A stretch of DNA of 64,000 nucleotides from Gammaproteobacteria bacterium (GTDB lineage Bacteria > Pseudomonadota > Gammaproteobacteria > Pseudomonadales > Cellvibrionaceae): NCBI GenBank assembly GCA_004172865.1, contig SEBV01000011.1, positions 124,001-188,000 of the forward strand. The letters are read 5' to 3'. Positions 10,586 to 20,834 of this stretch are shown here, one piece after another (the first letter of the stretch is position 1; every line of letters starts with the position of its first letter). The translations under genes and the position numbers were made by a program. The notes beneath the pieces were generated by a model, which saw nothing but the letters and a program-made list of their open reading frames with translations, was not told the DNA's origin and ran no database searches.

Positions 10586-10632
10586 GATCTACTTAAGAAC
10601 CATCCGCTTGATAACTTTGTTAGACATAATAT

Positions 10633-11115
10633 TTATCTTCGTTTCCCTAACGATGGATGCCCACCCTGCATAGGTTTAGTATTAAATTGTATGCCGGACT
10701 CATTCATGATATTAAAATAACTTTTTGGACTGGGCATATACTTTTCGTCAGGCCCAACTTCAGAACGAGAATAAAGTATTTTGTAGTTATGGAATATTTT
10801 TTCAAACTCCACCTTTAAACTTTCATAATCTGAATTAATTTCATGGTATTCACTTTTGAGTGAAGTAACCTCTAATTCTAACTCAGAACACCTTTGCTCT
10901 AAATCCTCAACTTCGCTTTCGTGTTTTTTGATTTTCTCAATTAGCGCTTTAAGCGATGGAGCTTTTACTTCTATAGTTCTTACAACTTTCGCCCCAGAAT
11001 GATCTTCTATAATTGCGTGAAATTTAACGCCTTTTAAAAACTCTAAAGATACCGGCAATTGGCGCTTTCTTGATCCATAATCTTCCTTCAAATATCTTTT
11101 CGGCCTTTTTGCCAT
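10633..11115 (-). CDS. Coiled-coil hypothetical protein
   Basis: 160 residues with a strong AGGAG ribosome-binding site 6-7 bases before the ATG. The N-terminus is basic (MAKRPKRYLKEDYG), which may suggest nucleic-acid contact. Residues ~55-110 form a clear heptad-patterned coiled coil (ALIEKIKKHESEVEDLEQR and following). The C-terminus is polar. I recognise no family. It sits between an unknown 343-residue protein and the Mrr-like nuclease with short gaps (45 and 47 bp), so it is probably co-expressed and perhaps an adaptor that multimerises the system. Confidence 0.6.
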   Translation of the reverse strand: MAKRPKRYLKEDYGSRKRQLPVSLEFLKGVKFHAIIEDHSGAKVVRTIEVKAPSLKALIEKIKKHESEVEDLEQRCSELELEVTSLKSEYHEINSDYESLKVEFEKIFHNYKILYSRSEVGPDEKYMPSPKSYFNIMNESGIQFNTKPMQGGHPSLGKRR

Positions 11116-11160
11116 TTTTTATCTCCTATTTCTAGCCTAACACCCAAAACAGTAGCATGG

Positions 11161-12192
11161 TCACGAGCTAGACTGATTTTGATTGTTAACTGATGAATTA
11201 CTAAAATAAACCAATACGTCTTGATCAGAAAATCTTTCTAAATTCATAATCTCCTCTCTTAACTCTTTCAATTTATCTGTATCTTCTAGGATGTTCATAA
11301 GCGCGACTGCTATTTTATTTCTATTTCCATTATACGGTAATCTGCTGGTGCTGATGGAAATTTTGAGCTCATCGTCACTACTATAATGATAACTGGGCTG
11401 CTGTTTTGAAAAATTCCCACTTTTTTTGTGTTTTTTGAAAAAGCCAACTACTTGAAGTGAAGTTGAAAACCTTGAATCCTGAGATACTATCCGATCTAAG
11501 TCGCTGATGTCATATGAATCATCAAACAGATACATGCTATAGAGTGAGTTCTCCATAGTAAAATAAGTATCGTTATTTTTCTGATTAGATTTAACAAGAA
11601 GCTGCTCATATAAGTCTCTAACAAATTTCTCAAAACTAAGAATTTTAGAAATAATAACTTTATCTTTCGCGAACTTTCTCCTATGAAGGATATAAGTACT
11701 TAAGATATAAGAAAATAGAATTTTTACATATGCATTGAGAGAACCTATAAACTGTTCCGTATCAATTTTTTCAAGCTTATCGACATCAAGCCCTTGTATT
11801 TCTCGTCTTATCTTGTTATCGAATGACACTGATATTTCAAGACAGATTTGATGAAGCTTCTCGATTCCAGTTTCGTAGGTATTAAATGTATCCAAATAAT
11901 CTAAAACCAGGCTATATTGCTCCTCTAGATCGTTATAAACACTTAATTTTTTCTCATGAGAAATCGCCTGAAGGACTGGAGAGAGATCTGCTTGATATAT
12001 ATAGTTATGATGCACCTGAATAAATGTTGAAGGGATATTATTGTTACTTTCTTCTTTCTTCTTCAGCACTTTTACTATTTGCCCACTTGAGACATCTCGA
12101 ATCAAAGTCCCGTCTTCCTTGAAATTACCTTTTATCACTTCTTCTTCTATTTTTTTGTCAGATATTTTTACAGGATATTTGTTTCCACTCAT
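11161..12192 (-). CDS. Hypothetical protein, first gene of nuclease operon
   Basis: 343 residues from the ATG at 12192. A TTG at 12207 would add five residues; GGGAT upstream supports the ATG. The product is soluble, Ser/Lys/Asp-rich and mostly helical in the middle (residues ~60-210), with a Ser/Asn/Gln-rich C-terminal tail. No catalytic motif is recognised. The low G+C and the position upstream of a coiled-coil protein and an Mrr-like nuclease suggest an accessory, possibly defence-related unit in which this protein might be the sensor or regulator. That role is guesswork from context. Confidence 0.55.
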   Translation of the reverse strand: MSGNKYPVKISDKKIEEEVIKGNFKEDGTLIRDVSSGQIVKVLKKKEESNNNIPSTFIQVHHNYIYQADLSPVLQAISHEKKLSVYNDLEEQYSLVLDYLDTFNTYETGIEKLHQICLEISVSFDNKIRREIQGLDVDKLEKIDTEQFIGSLNAYVKILFSYILSTYILHRRKFAKDKVIISKILSFEKFVRDLYEQLLVKSNQKNNDTYFTMENSLYSMYLFDDSYDISDLDRIVSQDSRFSTSLQVVGFFKKHKKSGNFSKQQPSYHYSSDDELKISISTSRLPYNGNRNKIAVALMNILEDTDKLKELREEIMNLERFSDQDVLVYFSNSSVNNQNQSSS

Positions 12193-13127
12193 ATTACTGC
12201 ATCCCAAAAGTATGAATTCGATAAGGCAAAATTGACTTGAAACCTAATGTTAAGCCCAGGGGCAAGTTGCACATTGCGATAAACTTCGCTTAGCGATTCG
12301 TCAAATGCGAAAATTACAATGCGCCCAGTACACGAAGTGCGCGAGCGTGACTCGCCTTATTATGGCAACGACGGTTAGAATTTTTACAAACTATGTTTCT
12401 GTTTAATCCAAACCGAAACTGCCAATTAAAAATACTGCTGCGAATATTCACAGCAATTTTTTCTTAGCGGCAAGCCACAAGGTAACGTGCGTTTTGTGCA
12501 ATACAACTATTGGCACCGTAACGACACTGCGCACCCTGAAAATTACGATAAAGCTAAAAAGCATATGCTTTCGATTATATTTCTATGAGCACTTTTAAAA
12601 CCGATTCGCACGCTACAATATTTATATATCGCGCATACGCGCTATCTATTCTTAAGCTCTCTTGAAGACAGCCGCCTAATTTATTGAATACAATAGTATA
12701 TTTTTATCAAATCATCTGGCCAGTTTAAAGACAATTAGAGCATGCGAGTTATCTCTCGCTTTATATGCATAATATCCATCCACCAATATTGTTAACTTAT
12801 TGATATCCTTCATTAAGCATCGAACCACTAAAACAATTTTTTAACTTCCGCTTTGGGCACAAAGCTGACCAATTAAACATAGGATGATTGACTGATAAAA
12901 AACTATTAGAAATTTTAGCAAGCTGAAAGCTATTTACGGGATGAGAGAGTGCGCGGTAGAAGTTTCGCTGCCGCCGCCATCCATATTATTTTTGTTTCCG
13001 CTTGCAAATGAGTGTATGCCGAAGCGACTTTTGGTGTCAATTTCTTAAGTGCGGATTATAGCGTGGTGTAATAGCGTGTAATATTTTGGGAGAAACAAAT
13101 TTTTTAGCGTCATTTAAACCTCTATTA
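12193..13127. other. Long intergenic region (~0.9 kb)
   Basis: No intact gene seen. A 52-codon stretch at 12430-12588 (+) reads as protein-like (GKPQGNVRFVQYNYWHRND) up to a TGA but has no start, so it may be a gene relic. Bases 12270-12360 contain short GCG-rich repeats. The divergent spacing suggests the boundary between two accessory insertions. Confidence 0.4.
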
Positions 13128-15329
13128 TTAATTCACTTTAAATCTTTTGAGACACAACATTGCCTCATTAAAATTTATAGCATTACTGCAATAAGATTTT
13201 TTTAACAGTTCTTTGGGAAGTGCCCAATCCCACTTGCCTGAATAAGGGATATCAACGTCCTCCAAAAAACTTAGTTCATTGGGCTGATGCTCGTTTAAAA
13301 AACCGTTGATGATCACATGAAGCTTTTCAATATTGATATCTGAAATACTTATACCTACTCCTTCATTTATGGCATTGAACCCTTTACTTTGAAACATGAA
13401 TGCCAGCGTATTATTTACAATATCACCGCACCACGTCATCAAGAATATCTCTTTGCCAACTTCAATTATTTTAGAAGATAAAAATCCGGAGTTTTTAAAA
13501 AATGATCTCGCATCACTTAATAATTGCTGTCCTGTCTCGTCTAAATATTTTACAGACAGGTCGTCGGCCAGAACCGAGTACATTTCCTTTCGAACTCCAT
13601 CATGCACCAAGGATTTATCACCACTGGAAAATAGTGGTGGTGCCCCACCCTTATCCGCCTTCACAATAATTACTTTTTCAACTTGCTTTGTTTCTAGAAC
13701 TCGCCAACGCCTTCCGGCAAAAATGATTCCTTGCCCGGGCAGCATCGGTGTAGATACTGAAAGACTTCCCAACGATTTTCCATTACATTCAAGTCGCATT
13801 TCATCGTCTGATACGAACGCACTATAAAATTCGTAATGATTAACTAGCTTTTCACCGAGTTCTCCATGGAGTAGCAGCCCTGAACTCTCCTGAATAATTA
13901 GTTTCTTTTCGCCTAATACTTTCAGCAAATCTAAAAAATCATTTTTTTGAATCGAAAGAAAAGAGGTACTTAGATTTCTCCACAAATCTGGAACTGAAAT
14001 GCCACCTTTTTCTGCAATGATGGAAAGGATTTGCTGCACCAATGTTGAAGCATGTAGTCCATTCGCTGCTGGCGGTTCGAACCATCCCTTCAATAGCAGG
14101 TTTATCATCGCTACTGATTGAATGAGTCCTTCATGCAACTTATCGGATATTGCTGAGTTAGCATTAATTTCTGGCTCGATGCAGTAACCCCGCAAAATTG
14201 CGGGCTCACCTTTGCGCCGTCCAGATCTGCCCAGCCTTTGTCGAAGACTTGCAACAGAGGGAGGTGGACCGATTTGGGCGATACTCTTTACTGCGCCGAT
14301 ATCAATGCCCAGTTCGAGTGTGGAGGTACATATTGCGTTTGCAGGTCTGGAATTGTCTTTCAATGCCTGCTCAGTCTCCTCTCTAATTTCTTTAGATAAG
14401 TTTCCGTGATGGGGCCAAAAAACATTGGGAATTGCATTATCTTCGCAAAGGCGACGCAAATAATCAGAGTACAGTTCCACTGACGTACGACTATTTGGAA
14501 AAATTAAGTTATTACTTGCACGTAAATTTTTAAAAAGATGGGCGGCTACTGCGTGGGTGCAGGAAGCCGAAACACTTTCCTGATTTTCAGTATTCTCTAA
14601 TGAAATTTGCACAAAACCCTTAACCAAGATTTGGAGTTCTTGATTGCCACTTTTCGAGTCAATGACTAATACTTTATTGGGTGTTTGATTTCGAAGAAAT
14701 GTCGCAGCAAGGCTCATATCCCCCAACGTTGCCGATAGGCCTATCCTTGGAATATTTTCATTGGTAGCAAGCTCGATTCGATTCATCAGCGATTGAAGTT
14801 GTTTTCCACGCTCACTTCCAATAAACGCGTGCAACTCATCAATCACGATATATTTTAAATTTGCGAACAGTGCTGAAATTGCAGATCCACGATTTACAAA
14901 CATAGCTTCCAAAGATTCCGGCGTAATCAATAGAATGCCTTTTGGTTCTTTCAGAAACTTATTTTTTTTCGTAGCGGTAATGTCGCCATGCCACGGAGTC
15001 ACGTTAATATCAAGTTGTTCACACAGACCTGTTAATCTGCCCCATTGATCGTTAATCAACGCCTTTAACGGGCTGACATAAAGGACCGTTCCAGTTTGGT
15101 CTGAATCGCGAAGTAAATGACTTAATATTGGTAAAAATGCAGCCTCAGTTTTTCCAGCCGCTGTTTGTGCTGCAATGATGACATCTTGATCAGCATTGAT
15201 CAGAGCCGGGATAGCGCGTTCCTGCGCATCGCGCAAGGAGGTCCATCCCTCACTCCAAACCCATTTCTGAATTTGCGTATCAAGTAATCCAAAACCTGTT
15301 GAATCAGAGTTTGAAGCTGACGAGTTCAT
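13128..15329 (-). CDS. Lhr/BrxHI-like DEXH-box helicase
   Basis: 733 residues of a superfamily-2 helicase. Walker A is AAQTAAGKTEAAF (~residue 60), the DEXH box is IDELHAFIGSERG, motif III is LSATLGD, and motifs V and VI are STLELGIDIGAV and QRLGRSGRRKGEPA. This is the layout of Lhr-type DNA helicases and of BrxHI in BREX/Pgl loci. The C-terminal ~300 residues would be the Lhr winged-helix and beta-barrel region. The start at 15329 is preferred over the longer 15362 because GAGGA lies just before the ATGATG pair. It overlaps the end of the upstream ATPase gene by 26 bp, indicating translational coupling. It is the last gene of the six-gene Ter/BREX-like cassette, and its likely job is to remodel or unwind target DNA. 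Confidence 0.85.
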   Translation of the reverse strand: MNSSASNSDSTGFGLLDTQIQKWVWSEGWTSLRDAQERAIPALINADQDVIIAAQTAAGKTEAAFLPILSHLLRDSDQTGTVLYVSPLKALINDQWGRLTGLCEQLDINVTPWHGDITATKKNKFLKEPKGILLITPESLEAMFVNRGSAISALFANLKYIVIDELHAFIGSERGKQLQSLMNRIELATNENIPRIGLSATLGDMSLAATFLRNQTPNKVLVIDSKSGNQELQILVKGFVQISLENTENQESVSASCTHAVAAHLFKNLRASNNLIFPNSRTSVELYSDYLRRLCEDNAIPNVFWPHHGNLSKEIREETEQALKDNSRPANAICTSTLELGIDIGAVKSIAQIGPPPSVASLRQRLGRSGRRKGEPAILRGYCIEPEINANSAISDKLHEGLIQSVAMINLLLKGWFEPPAANGLHASTLVQQILSIIAEKGGISVPDLWRNLSTSFLSIQKNDFLDLLKVLGEKKLIIQESSGLLLHGELGEKLVNHYEFYSAFVSDDEMRLECNGKSLGSLSVSTPMLPGQGIIFAGRRWRVLETKQVEKVIIVKADKGGAPPLFSSGDKSLVHDGVRKEMYSVLADDLSVKYLDETGQQLLSDARSFFKNSGFLSSKIIEVGKEIFLMTWCGDIVNNTLAFMFQSKGFNAINEGVGISISDINIEKLHVIINGFLNEHQPNELSFLEDVDIPYSGKWDWALPKELLKKSYCSNAINFNEAMLCLKRFKVN

Positions 15330-16599
15330 CATCTTCCTCAATTTGACTATCGTTCGAACCACCCGTGTCCGCCTCTACGTCAAGCGTATCGATAAGCGAC
15401 GCCCATGTAGTCTCAGGATTTTGCTCTAAAACAGCCAACAAATTAATGAATGCCGTTATGGTTGTTCTTGGCGTTCGGAAATAAGTATCGCCTAATCGAG
15501 TAGCACAATGTTCCATAAAGGCAGGAATTGCTGGGTCAGGAAGTAAGTATTTTTCGACATCACCAAACGCGTATACGTGTCTAATTTTTTGGAGGAGCAC
15601 GTAAAAATCTTCCGGGGTCAAACTCGATAAACGCATCGTTGGCCCCGAATAGTCAACTAACCCCGCTTTAGCAAATGAATTCTCCGCAAGTCGCGATTGC
15701 AATGCAGAGTAACTATAAAGTCCGCGTCGCGTGTCCATTAAAAACTCAGGGGTGCCTCCAAGTACAAATCCTAAGCCATCAGCAGTCCCTTGCAATGAAT
15801 CATTTAAGATACGAAGTATTTGCTCATAATTTGCATTGCGGGCCTGAGTATTGGCCAATTTATAAAGATTTACCATTTCATCCAGACAAACGAGTAATCC
15901 ACCATATCCAGCCAGTTTCACAAATTTTGCTAACAGTTTAATTTGGTCGTATACAGATGCGTCATCAATGCACGAGCGTACGCCAAGAGCTGCACGCGCA
16001 TCGGTCTTGGTAGAAAACTCTCCACGCAGCCATCTGATTGCATCAGCTTTTAATTGCTCGTTTCCATCTTCAAAGCCACGATAATAAGCGGATATCACAT
16101 CGGCGAAATCATAACCATTTACCATCTCCGTCAACTGTTCTAAACGAGATCGAATAATATCTTCAGTCGATTTACCAGATGTTTTGGCATCCGATTTTGC
16201 ACTGGCAACAAATTTTTCCACTACACCAGCCAAGGCACCACCATCGGGTTTGGTTCTAGTAGACATGTTTTTCGTAAGTTCACCGTAAAGTGATCTCGCC
16301 TGGCCTCCAGATGCATGCAATCGCCGATCAGGATTTAAATCCGCGTGCATAGTGACGAGCTTTTTTTCCATACCAATAGCCCGAACCAAGTTAAGAAAAA
16401 ATGTTTTTCCCGCACCGTATTCTCCTATCACTATTCGGAAAGCTGAACCACCGTCACTAATTCTTTCGATGTCTTTGATTAAAGATTCCAATTCCTTTGC
16501 GCGCCCAACTTGAATTAAATGTTGGCCTGCACGGGGCACAACACCTGCACGAAGAGATTGCAGTACTGCATCACGTTCTTTGGGTCTTATCGCACTCAT
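15304..16599 (-). CDS. BrxD-like P-loop ATPase (DUF2791 type)
   Basis: 431 residues. Walker A is GEYGAGKTFFLNL (~residue 60) and the Walker B-like segment is GLLVCLDEMVNLYK (~235). FVLGGTPEFLMDTRRGLYSY and LSSLTPEDFYVLLQKI complete a pattern I associate with the BrxD/DUF2791 ATPases of BREX systems. Pairing with an Lhr-type helicase is the BrxD-BrxHI arrangement. The ATG overlaps the end of the TerB gene as ATGA (4 bp), and the 3' end overlaps the helicase start, so the three are tightly coupled. Probable function: DNA-loading or DNA-sensing ATPase partner of the helicase. No BREX methylase (PglX) or PglZ is present in the window. Confidence 0.8.
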   Translation of the reverse strand: MSAIRPKERDAVLQSLRAGVVPRAGQHLIQVGRAKELESLIKDIERISDGGSAFRIVIGEYGAGKTFFLNLVRAIGMEKKLVTMHADLNPDRRLHASGGQARSLYGELTKNMSTRTKPDGGALAGVVEKFVASAKSDAKTSGKSTEDIIRSRLEQLTEMVNGYDFADVISAYYRGFEDGNEQLKADAIRWLRGEFSTKTDARAALGVRSCIDDASVYDQIKLLAKFVKLAGYGGLLVCLDEMVNLYKLANTQARNANYEQILRILNDSLQGTADGLGFVLGGTPEFLMDTRRGLYSYSALQSRLAENSFAKAGLVDYSGPTMRLSSLTPEDFYVLLQKIRHVYAFGDVEKYLLPDPAIPAFMEHCATRLGDTYFRTPRTTITAFINLLAVLEQNPETTWASLIDTLDVEADTGGSNDSQIEEDDELVSFKL

Positions 16600-19500
16600 A
16601 ATAAAATTCTCTCTACTAAGTTTTGATTAATCTCTACCGGATCATCGCCTTCAATCAGTTGCTCATCTAAATGATCGAGCGCCGCTTCGTTTACTTGTTC
16701 CAGAGCTCCATCCAACATGAGTTCAAAATCGGATGCCACATCTGTTAACTCTTCGCGAGTCCACGAAGGTCTGGACATTAGAAATTCTAAAAAAGAAGAG
16801 TGGTCTTGATCGAGACCTAAAAGACTTAGCGTTGATTTAGAATCTTCCTCTAAGGGATCTGGAGTTTCCAATACCTCTTGAGGCTCTTCGACAATTTTTT
16901 CTTCCAAAAATACATTTGCTAATAAAGCCGACACTTGGTCTGTCTCCCTCTGCAAAGCGGCGATGCGCTTCGGGTCAAGCGTAAAACTTGAACCCGATTT
17001 TTTCTTGTCTGTTGAAACATCGACATTATTAATCGATTTAATGGTTTGTGGTGTTGTATGTAAATCACTATAGACCAATCGACTCTCAAGCTGGAGGGCT
17101 TTGTAAATGCGCTCTAATAACTTCACCTCTTCTTTGGCAATTATTCCATCAGCCTGAACTAGTTGAGCTAACAAATGACCAATAGATCGTCTTGCAGATT
17201 CGGGGATAACGTCCAGTTTTTTCTTTACGCTTTCTAGTGTGATTGGTTGCTGCATTAGTAACGCAAGGCGCGCCTTTAGGCGTTGTCGATGAGCTTCACT
17301 TAAATGCACCCATGAAACAATTTGATGCTCAAGCATATTCAATTCAGCATCGGATGCATGTCCATCAACAACAGCAACAGCAGCGGCAAGATCCAATGTG
17401 ACGCACGCCGCATGATAGGCAGGGGTCATTTCGTCATTGCTCGCCGACTTTGCGAACAAGACAATAGTTTCATTGTTTTTGGGCATCTTTGCTCCCGATA
17501 TAATATCAGGCTCTATTCCCACGCCCTGTCCATCCAGTAATCGCGCCAAACTAATTAATTGTTCCCGGTTCAGAGGCTTTTCAGAGCTAAGACCACTACA
17601 GAATTCACCATATGAGTTAATTACAATATTTTTGTTTACAGTAGCCACTAAATTTTCTATTAAATTTCTTGGCGTTTCGGGCCAAATTCTCAATGGTATA
17701 TAAATTAATGCATCCAACGAATTAGTTGAGTCAGGATTGCGTCCAAGATAACGGCTGTATGATTCCAACATCGTCGTAACCTTATCAACTATCAACTGAA
17801 GCTTTTTTACTGGGCCGGATACTGCCGAAATATCTGGAAGATTATCCGCAGATTTTGGATTTGCAGTTGACATCCATCTGGCCTCGCTAGCCGGGTGGTA
17901 GTCGATTTTTAGTTTAGTGCGATTCACTTGCAATTTTAGCCCATCACCAAGTGAGCTCTTATAGATTTCCTCGAACAACGTTTCGAATTGTTCAATACAG
18001 CGTATTACCGGAGTTCGTTTTGAAATACGCGGGTCTGCTTTAGTCCATGCCAGCGCCCACTCGGGAGGCACAGGAACTTTATCAACCGCCATCTGACCTA
18101 ATGCAATTTTCATTTTTAAACCTAATCCTTCGTTGTAATACGAATACGACGGAGGTGAAAACAGATAGCTTTTCTCTTTTGAGTAGACCGACTCGAGGTA
18201 ATCGATTAAAGAAGTAGCGTAATTTTTAAAAGAATAATTATCGCTATATATCGACAGCAGCCTCTGGACTTCAGCAATCACTTCTTCAATGCCCGACAGT
18301 AAATCATTGCTTGAAGGCAGATCACGTAGAGCTCTGCGCTCTAGACCATAATAAAATAAAAATACATATCCAATGTCAGCATTTGGATCGCATCGACCCT
18401 CTGCCATCCATTGAAGAAATCCGCGTCGCGCTACGTCCGATATAAAGCTGTACCTGGGAAAATAATCCATCAAAGAACGACTTAAATCTACTGGCTGAAA
18501 TGCTATGGGCATGCTCGGCTTTACCAATGCAGGTTCCATCCGCCAGTCGCCCTGAAGATTTTCGCCGTAATAAAATAATCCATCCGTTATAATGAAGCCT
18601 TGAACACATACTGCGGCTCCTTTGGAGACCCAAATATTTTCTGCTTTCGATTCGTTGATTTTTTTTAAAGTTGACGTTGGAGGTGGAGGAATTTTTGGCT
18701 CATTCAATACCTCAGTTTGATTTATGGAATAGGATGTGAACCCTTCACTTTTCAAATCCGTAAGATTGCTTCCAGCTATCTCTAGCGAGGATTTGATCAT
18801 CTGCGCGTTATGAAATTCAGCATCAACTGGGGTGGTCTTAGGCACTGGAGGTACGGCCTTAGTTTTCGTAGATGACTCAGACTCATTGATCGGCATAGTA
18901 TTTTCTAGTCTAGTTGCCGAAGTGAAATTTTTGGTTGAGCTTTTGTTAAACGATGTCGATGCCTCCAGAAGACGATATAAATTAAAAACAAATTGAGAAA
19001 AAGCTTTTTGATTTCCAGCACGTATGTCGAAGTAAAAATCATTATTCCCTTCCAATATTATTTTTTGATAATTTACTTCATGCGAAAAAATCAGCTTTTT
19101 CGTTTTGTTCTCATTGGCAGTAGATAAAAACGCTTGCGCATATGGAATTGATAAGAGAGTTCCGCCATCATAAAATCTAATCTCATGTTGCATGAAATAG
19201 ATGGAGCACTTTTCAGACTTCAGTCTGGGTACAGAGATATGCGAAGCACAAGTAGACCCATTAGGAATGAAGGCAGCTGAAAACTTTTCAGTTCTACCGT
19301 TTTTATCATTGATTTTTAATTTTTTGCGACTGTACCCAATAATCAAACCTTCCGGAGATTTAACAAGTCGCTCAAATGACAATTTGAAATATTTGTATAG
19401 AGGTGAAATTTTGTCAGCAACACTCGCATAAATCTCAATGACTTCTCGCTCGTGATCATTAGTATCGCCTTCAACGTGGACTTCAGCATTTGAATGCGTC

Positions 19501-20696
19501 AACTGAATCTCAGAGATATTTGTAAGTTCAGACGTTTTCGAATTGTTCACGATAGATAATATGGGCCCCGCATCGACAGGGAGTGAACCGAGAAAGTCAG
19601 GTGAGCTAGTAAGAGAATTTCCGTTTGCCTTTTCAAACGGTGGTGAATCCTTTTTCGGAATAGCTTTTTCTTCCGGCAACACAAGCTCTTCTGAATGAGA
19701 GTGTTGACCACCCAGTGCCCGTAAAAACTCTGAGAACAATGGCAAAAGCTCTAATTTCGATAACAAAATCTCCAAATGAATACCGGCTGAAGCAGTCAAA
19801 TCCAGCCGATCGTAAAGAACGACAGGATACTCAGGATTGTTGTTATAGCGCTTGTCTGGCTTCCCCGACAAGTTAACAAACTTCCATGTTTGCCCCACTA
19901 CCTTTGCATCCTCAGGCAAAGTCTCTGCCTCAACAAACCTTAGTCTATCTTGGGACAATTTTAACTCACTGTAGGGAACCGATATGAATTTTCCATTGTT
20001 TTGGTAGATGAGGTAAGCAGGAGCGAAGAAAAAGGAAATTGCGTCCGTTTTTAATACAGGGAATTGAATATTGCTTAAAACATTAGGGAGGTTCGAAAAA
20101 GTTGCAGTCAAGATTTCTCGGTTAACAGTGCCCACGTCGAATGCGTTTAGCTTGATGTTCGACATATATTGTTTTGATTTAATTCTCCAAATTACATTTG
20201 AATTAGTAATCTGTTTAAAAGAATTTTGGAATTTTTCATAAGTGATCTCGCTCTGCCGGTTCATGGTAAAGCAGAGGATCGTTGTCTTAGCAATTTTGTC
20301 GAATAGAAAGGTCAGCAAAAGAATCGATAAGGCCATCAATGACCATATACTTAGCCCAGTAGCGATAACGACGACAACACAGATCGGCGCAGCGATTTGC
20401 CAGAGGAGCAATCTCGCAGCCTTGCGGCTTAACTCCTGCATAATTTTTGGAGTAGACCCTGAGGCCATCTCTAATGAAGGCAAGTTAATATTCTTGACCG
20501 ATACATCAGAAGGTAACGCTTTTGAAACTTGGGATGAAAGGCAAATGGCGTCACCCGATGTGACATGTATATGGTGAAGCCTGGGTCCGAATTTGAGACT
20601 AAGGCCTTTCACTCTGGATAATCCCGATATCCCGGTTTTAGAAAACGTGTACTTAAACGGGCCAATAGAAGCCCCAAGCTTTGTGTATACACTCAT
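16596..20696 (-). CDS. Giant TerB-N/TerB-domain membrane protein
   Basis: 1366 residues. The ATG at 20696 is chosen because AGGAAG lies 6-7 bases upstream; the longer open frame to 20738 lacks one. Residues 1-60 resemble a DUF4236-like beta domain (GPFKYTFSKTGISG). Two adjacent membrane segments lie at ~97-135 (APICVVVVIATGLS, LMALSILLLTFLF). A low-complexity Ser/Pro/Lys middle follows. A TerB-N-like region lies at ~690-900 (ISDVARRGFLQWMAEGR, YVFLFYYGLERRAL). TerB-type helical segments are at ~1098 and ~1180 (AAVAVVDGHASDAELNMLE, LVQADGIIAKEEVKLLERI), with an acidic C-terminus. TerB domains occur in Ter stress systems and are thought to sit at the membrane and bind metal. Here it likely scaffolds the kinase triad upstream and the ATPase-helicase pair downstream, overlapping the ATPase gene by 4 bp. 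Confidence 0.8.
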   Translation of the reverse strand: MSVYTKLGASIGPFKYTFSKTGISGLSRVKGLSLKFGPRLHHIHVTSGDAICLSSQVSKALPSDVSVKNINLPSLEMASGSTPKIMQELSRKAARLLLWQIAAPICVVVVIATGLSIWSLMALSILLLTFLFDKIAKTTILCFTMNRQSEITYEKFQNSFKQITNSNVIWRIKSKQYMSNIKLNAFDVGTVNREILTATFSNLPNVLSNIQFPVLKTDAISFFFAPAYLIYQNNGKFISVPYSELKLSQDRLRFVEAETLPEDAKVVGQTWKFVNLSGKPDKRYNNNPEYPVVLYDRLDLTASAGIHLEILLSKLELLPLFSEFLRALGGQHSHSEELVLPEEKAIPKKDSPPFEKANGNSLTSSPDFLGSLPVDAGPILSIVNNSKTSELTNISEIQLTHSNAEVHVEGDTNDHEREVIEIYASVADKISPLYKYFKLSFERLVKSPEGLIIGYSRKKLKINDKNGRTEKFSAAFIPNGSTCASHISVPRLKSEKCSIYFMQHEIRFYDGGTLLSIPYAQAFLSTANENKTKKLIFSHEVNYQKIILEGNNDFYFDIRAGNQKAFSQFVFNLYRLLEASTSFNKSSTKNFTSATRLENTMPINESESSTKTKAVPPVPKTTPVDAEFHNAQMIKSSLEIAGSNLTDLKSEGFTSYSINQTEVLNEPKIPPPPTSTLKKINESKAENIWVSKGAAVCVQGFIITDGLFYYGENLQGDWRMEPALVKPSMPIAFQPVDLSRSLMDYFPRYSFISDVARRGFLQWMAEGRCDPNADIGYVFLFYYGLERRALRDLPSSNDLLSGIEEVIAEVQRLLSIYSDNYSFKNYATSLIDYLESVYSKEKSYLFSPPSYSYYNEGLGLKMKIALGQMAVDKVPVPPEWALAWTKADPRISKRTPVIRCIEQFETLFEEIYKSSLGDGLKLQVNRTKLKIDYHPASEARWMSTANPKSADNLPDISAVSGPVKKLQLIVDKVTTMLESYSRYLGRNPDSTNSLDALIYIPLRIWPETPRNLIENLVATVNKNIVINSYGEFCSGLSSEKPLNREQLISLARLLDGQGVGIEPDIISGAKMPKNNETIVLFAKSASNDEMTPAYHAACVTLDLAAAVAVVDGHASDAELNMLEHQIVSWVHLSEAHRQRLKARLALLMQQPITLESVKKKLDVIPESARRSIGHLLAQLVQADGIIAKEEVKLLERIYKALQLESRLVYSDLHTTPQTIKSINNVDVSTDKKKSGSSFTLDPKRIAALQRETDQVSALLANVFLEEKIVEEPQEVLETPDPLEEDSKSTLSLLGLDQDHSSFLEFLMSRPSWTREELTDVASDFELMLDGALEQVNEAALDHLDEQLIEGDDPVEINQNLVERILL

Positions 20697-20834
20697 TATT
20701 ATCTTCCTACCTGATGTGTGACAAAAGATAGGCGGCAATCACTTTATTGTCCACTCATAAATTGTGTATAGCAGTTTATTTAAAAAAAATGAAATATCGA
20801 ATTGCGGCGTATGATTATGAAAAATGATAATTAT

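Noticed and set aside
13128-16599. Full BREX system
   Set aside because: Only BrxD-like and BrxHI-like proteins are present; PglX, PglZ and BrxC/PglY are missing, so it is not a complete BREX locus.
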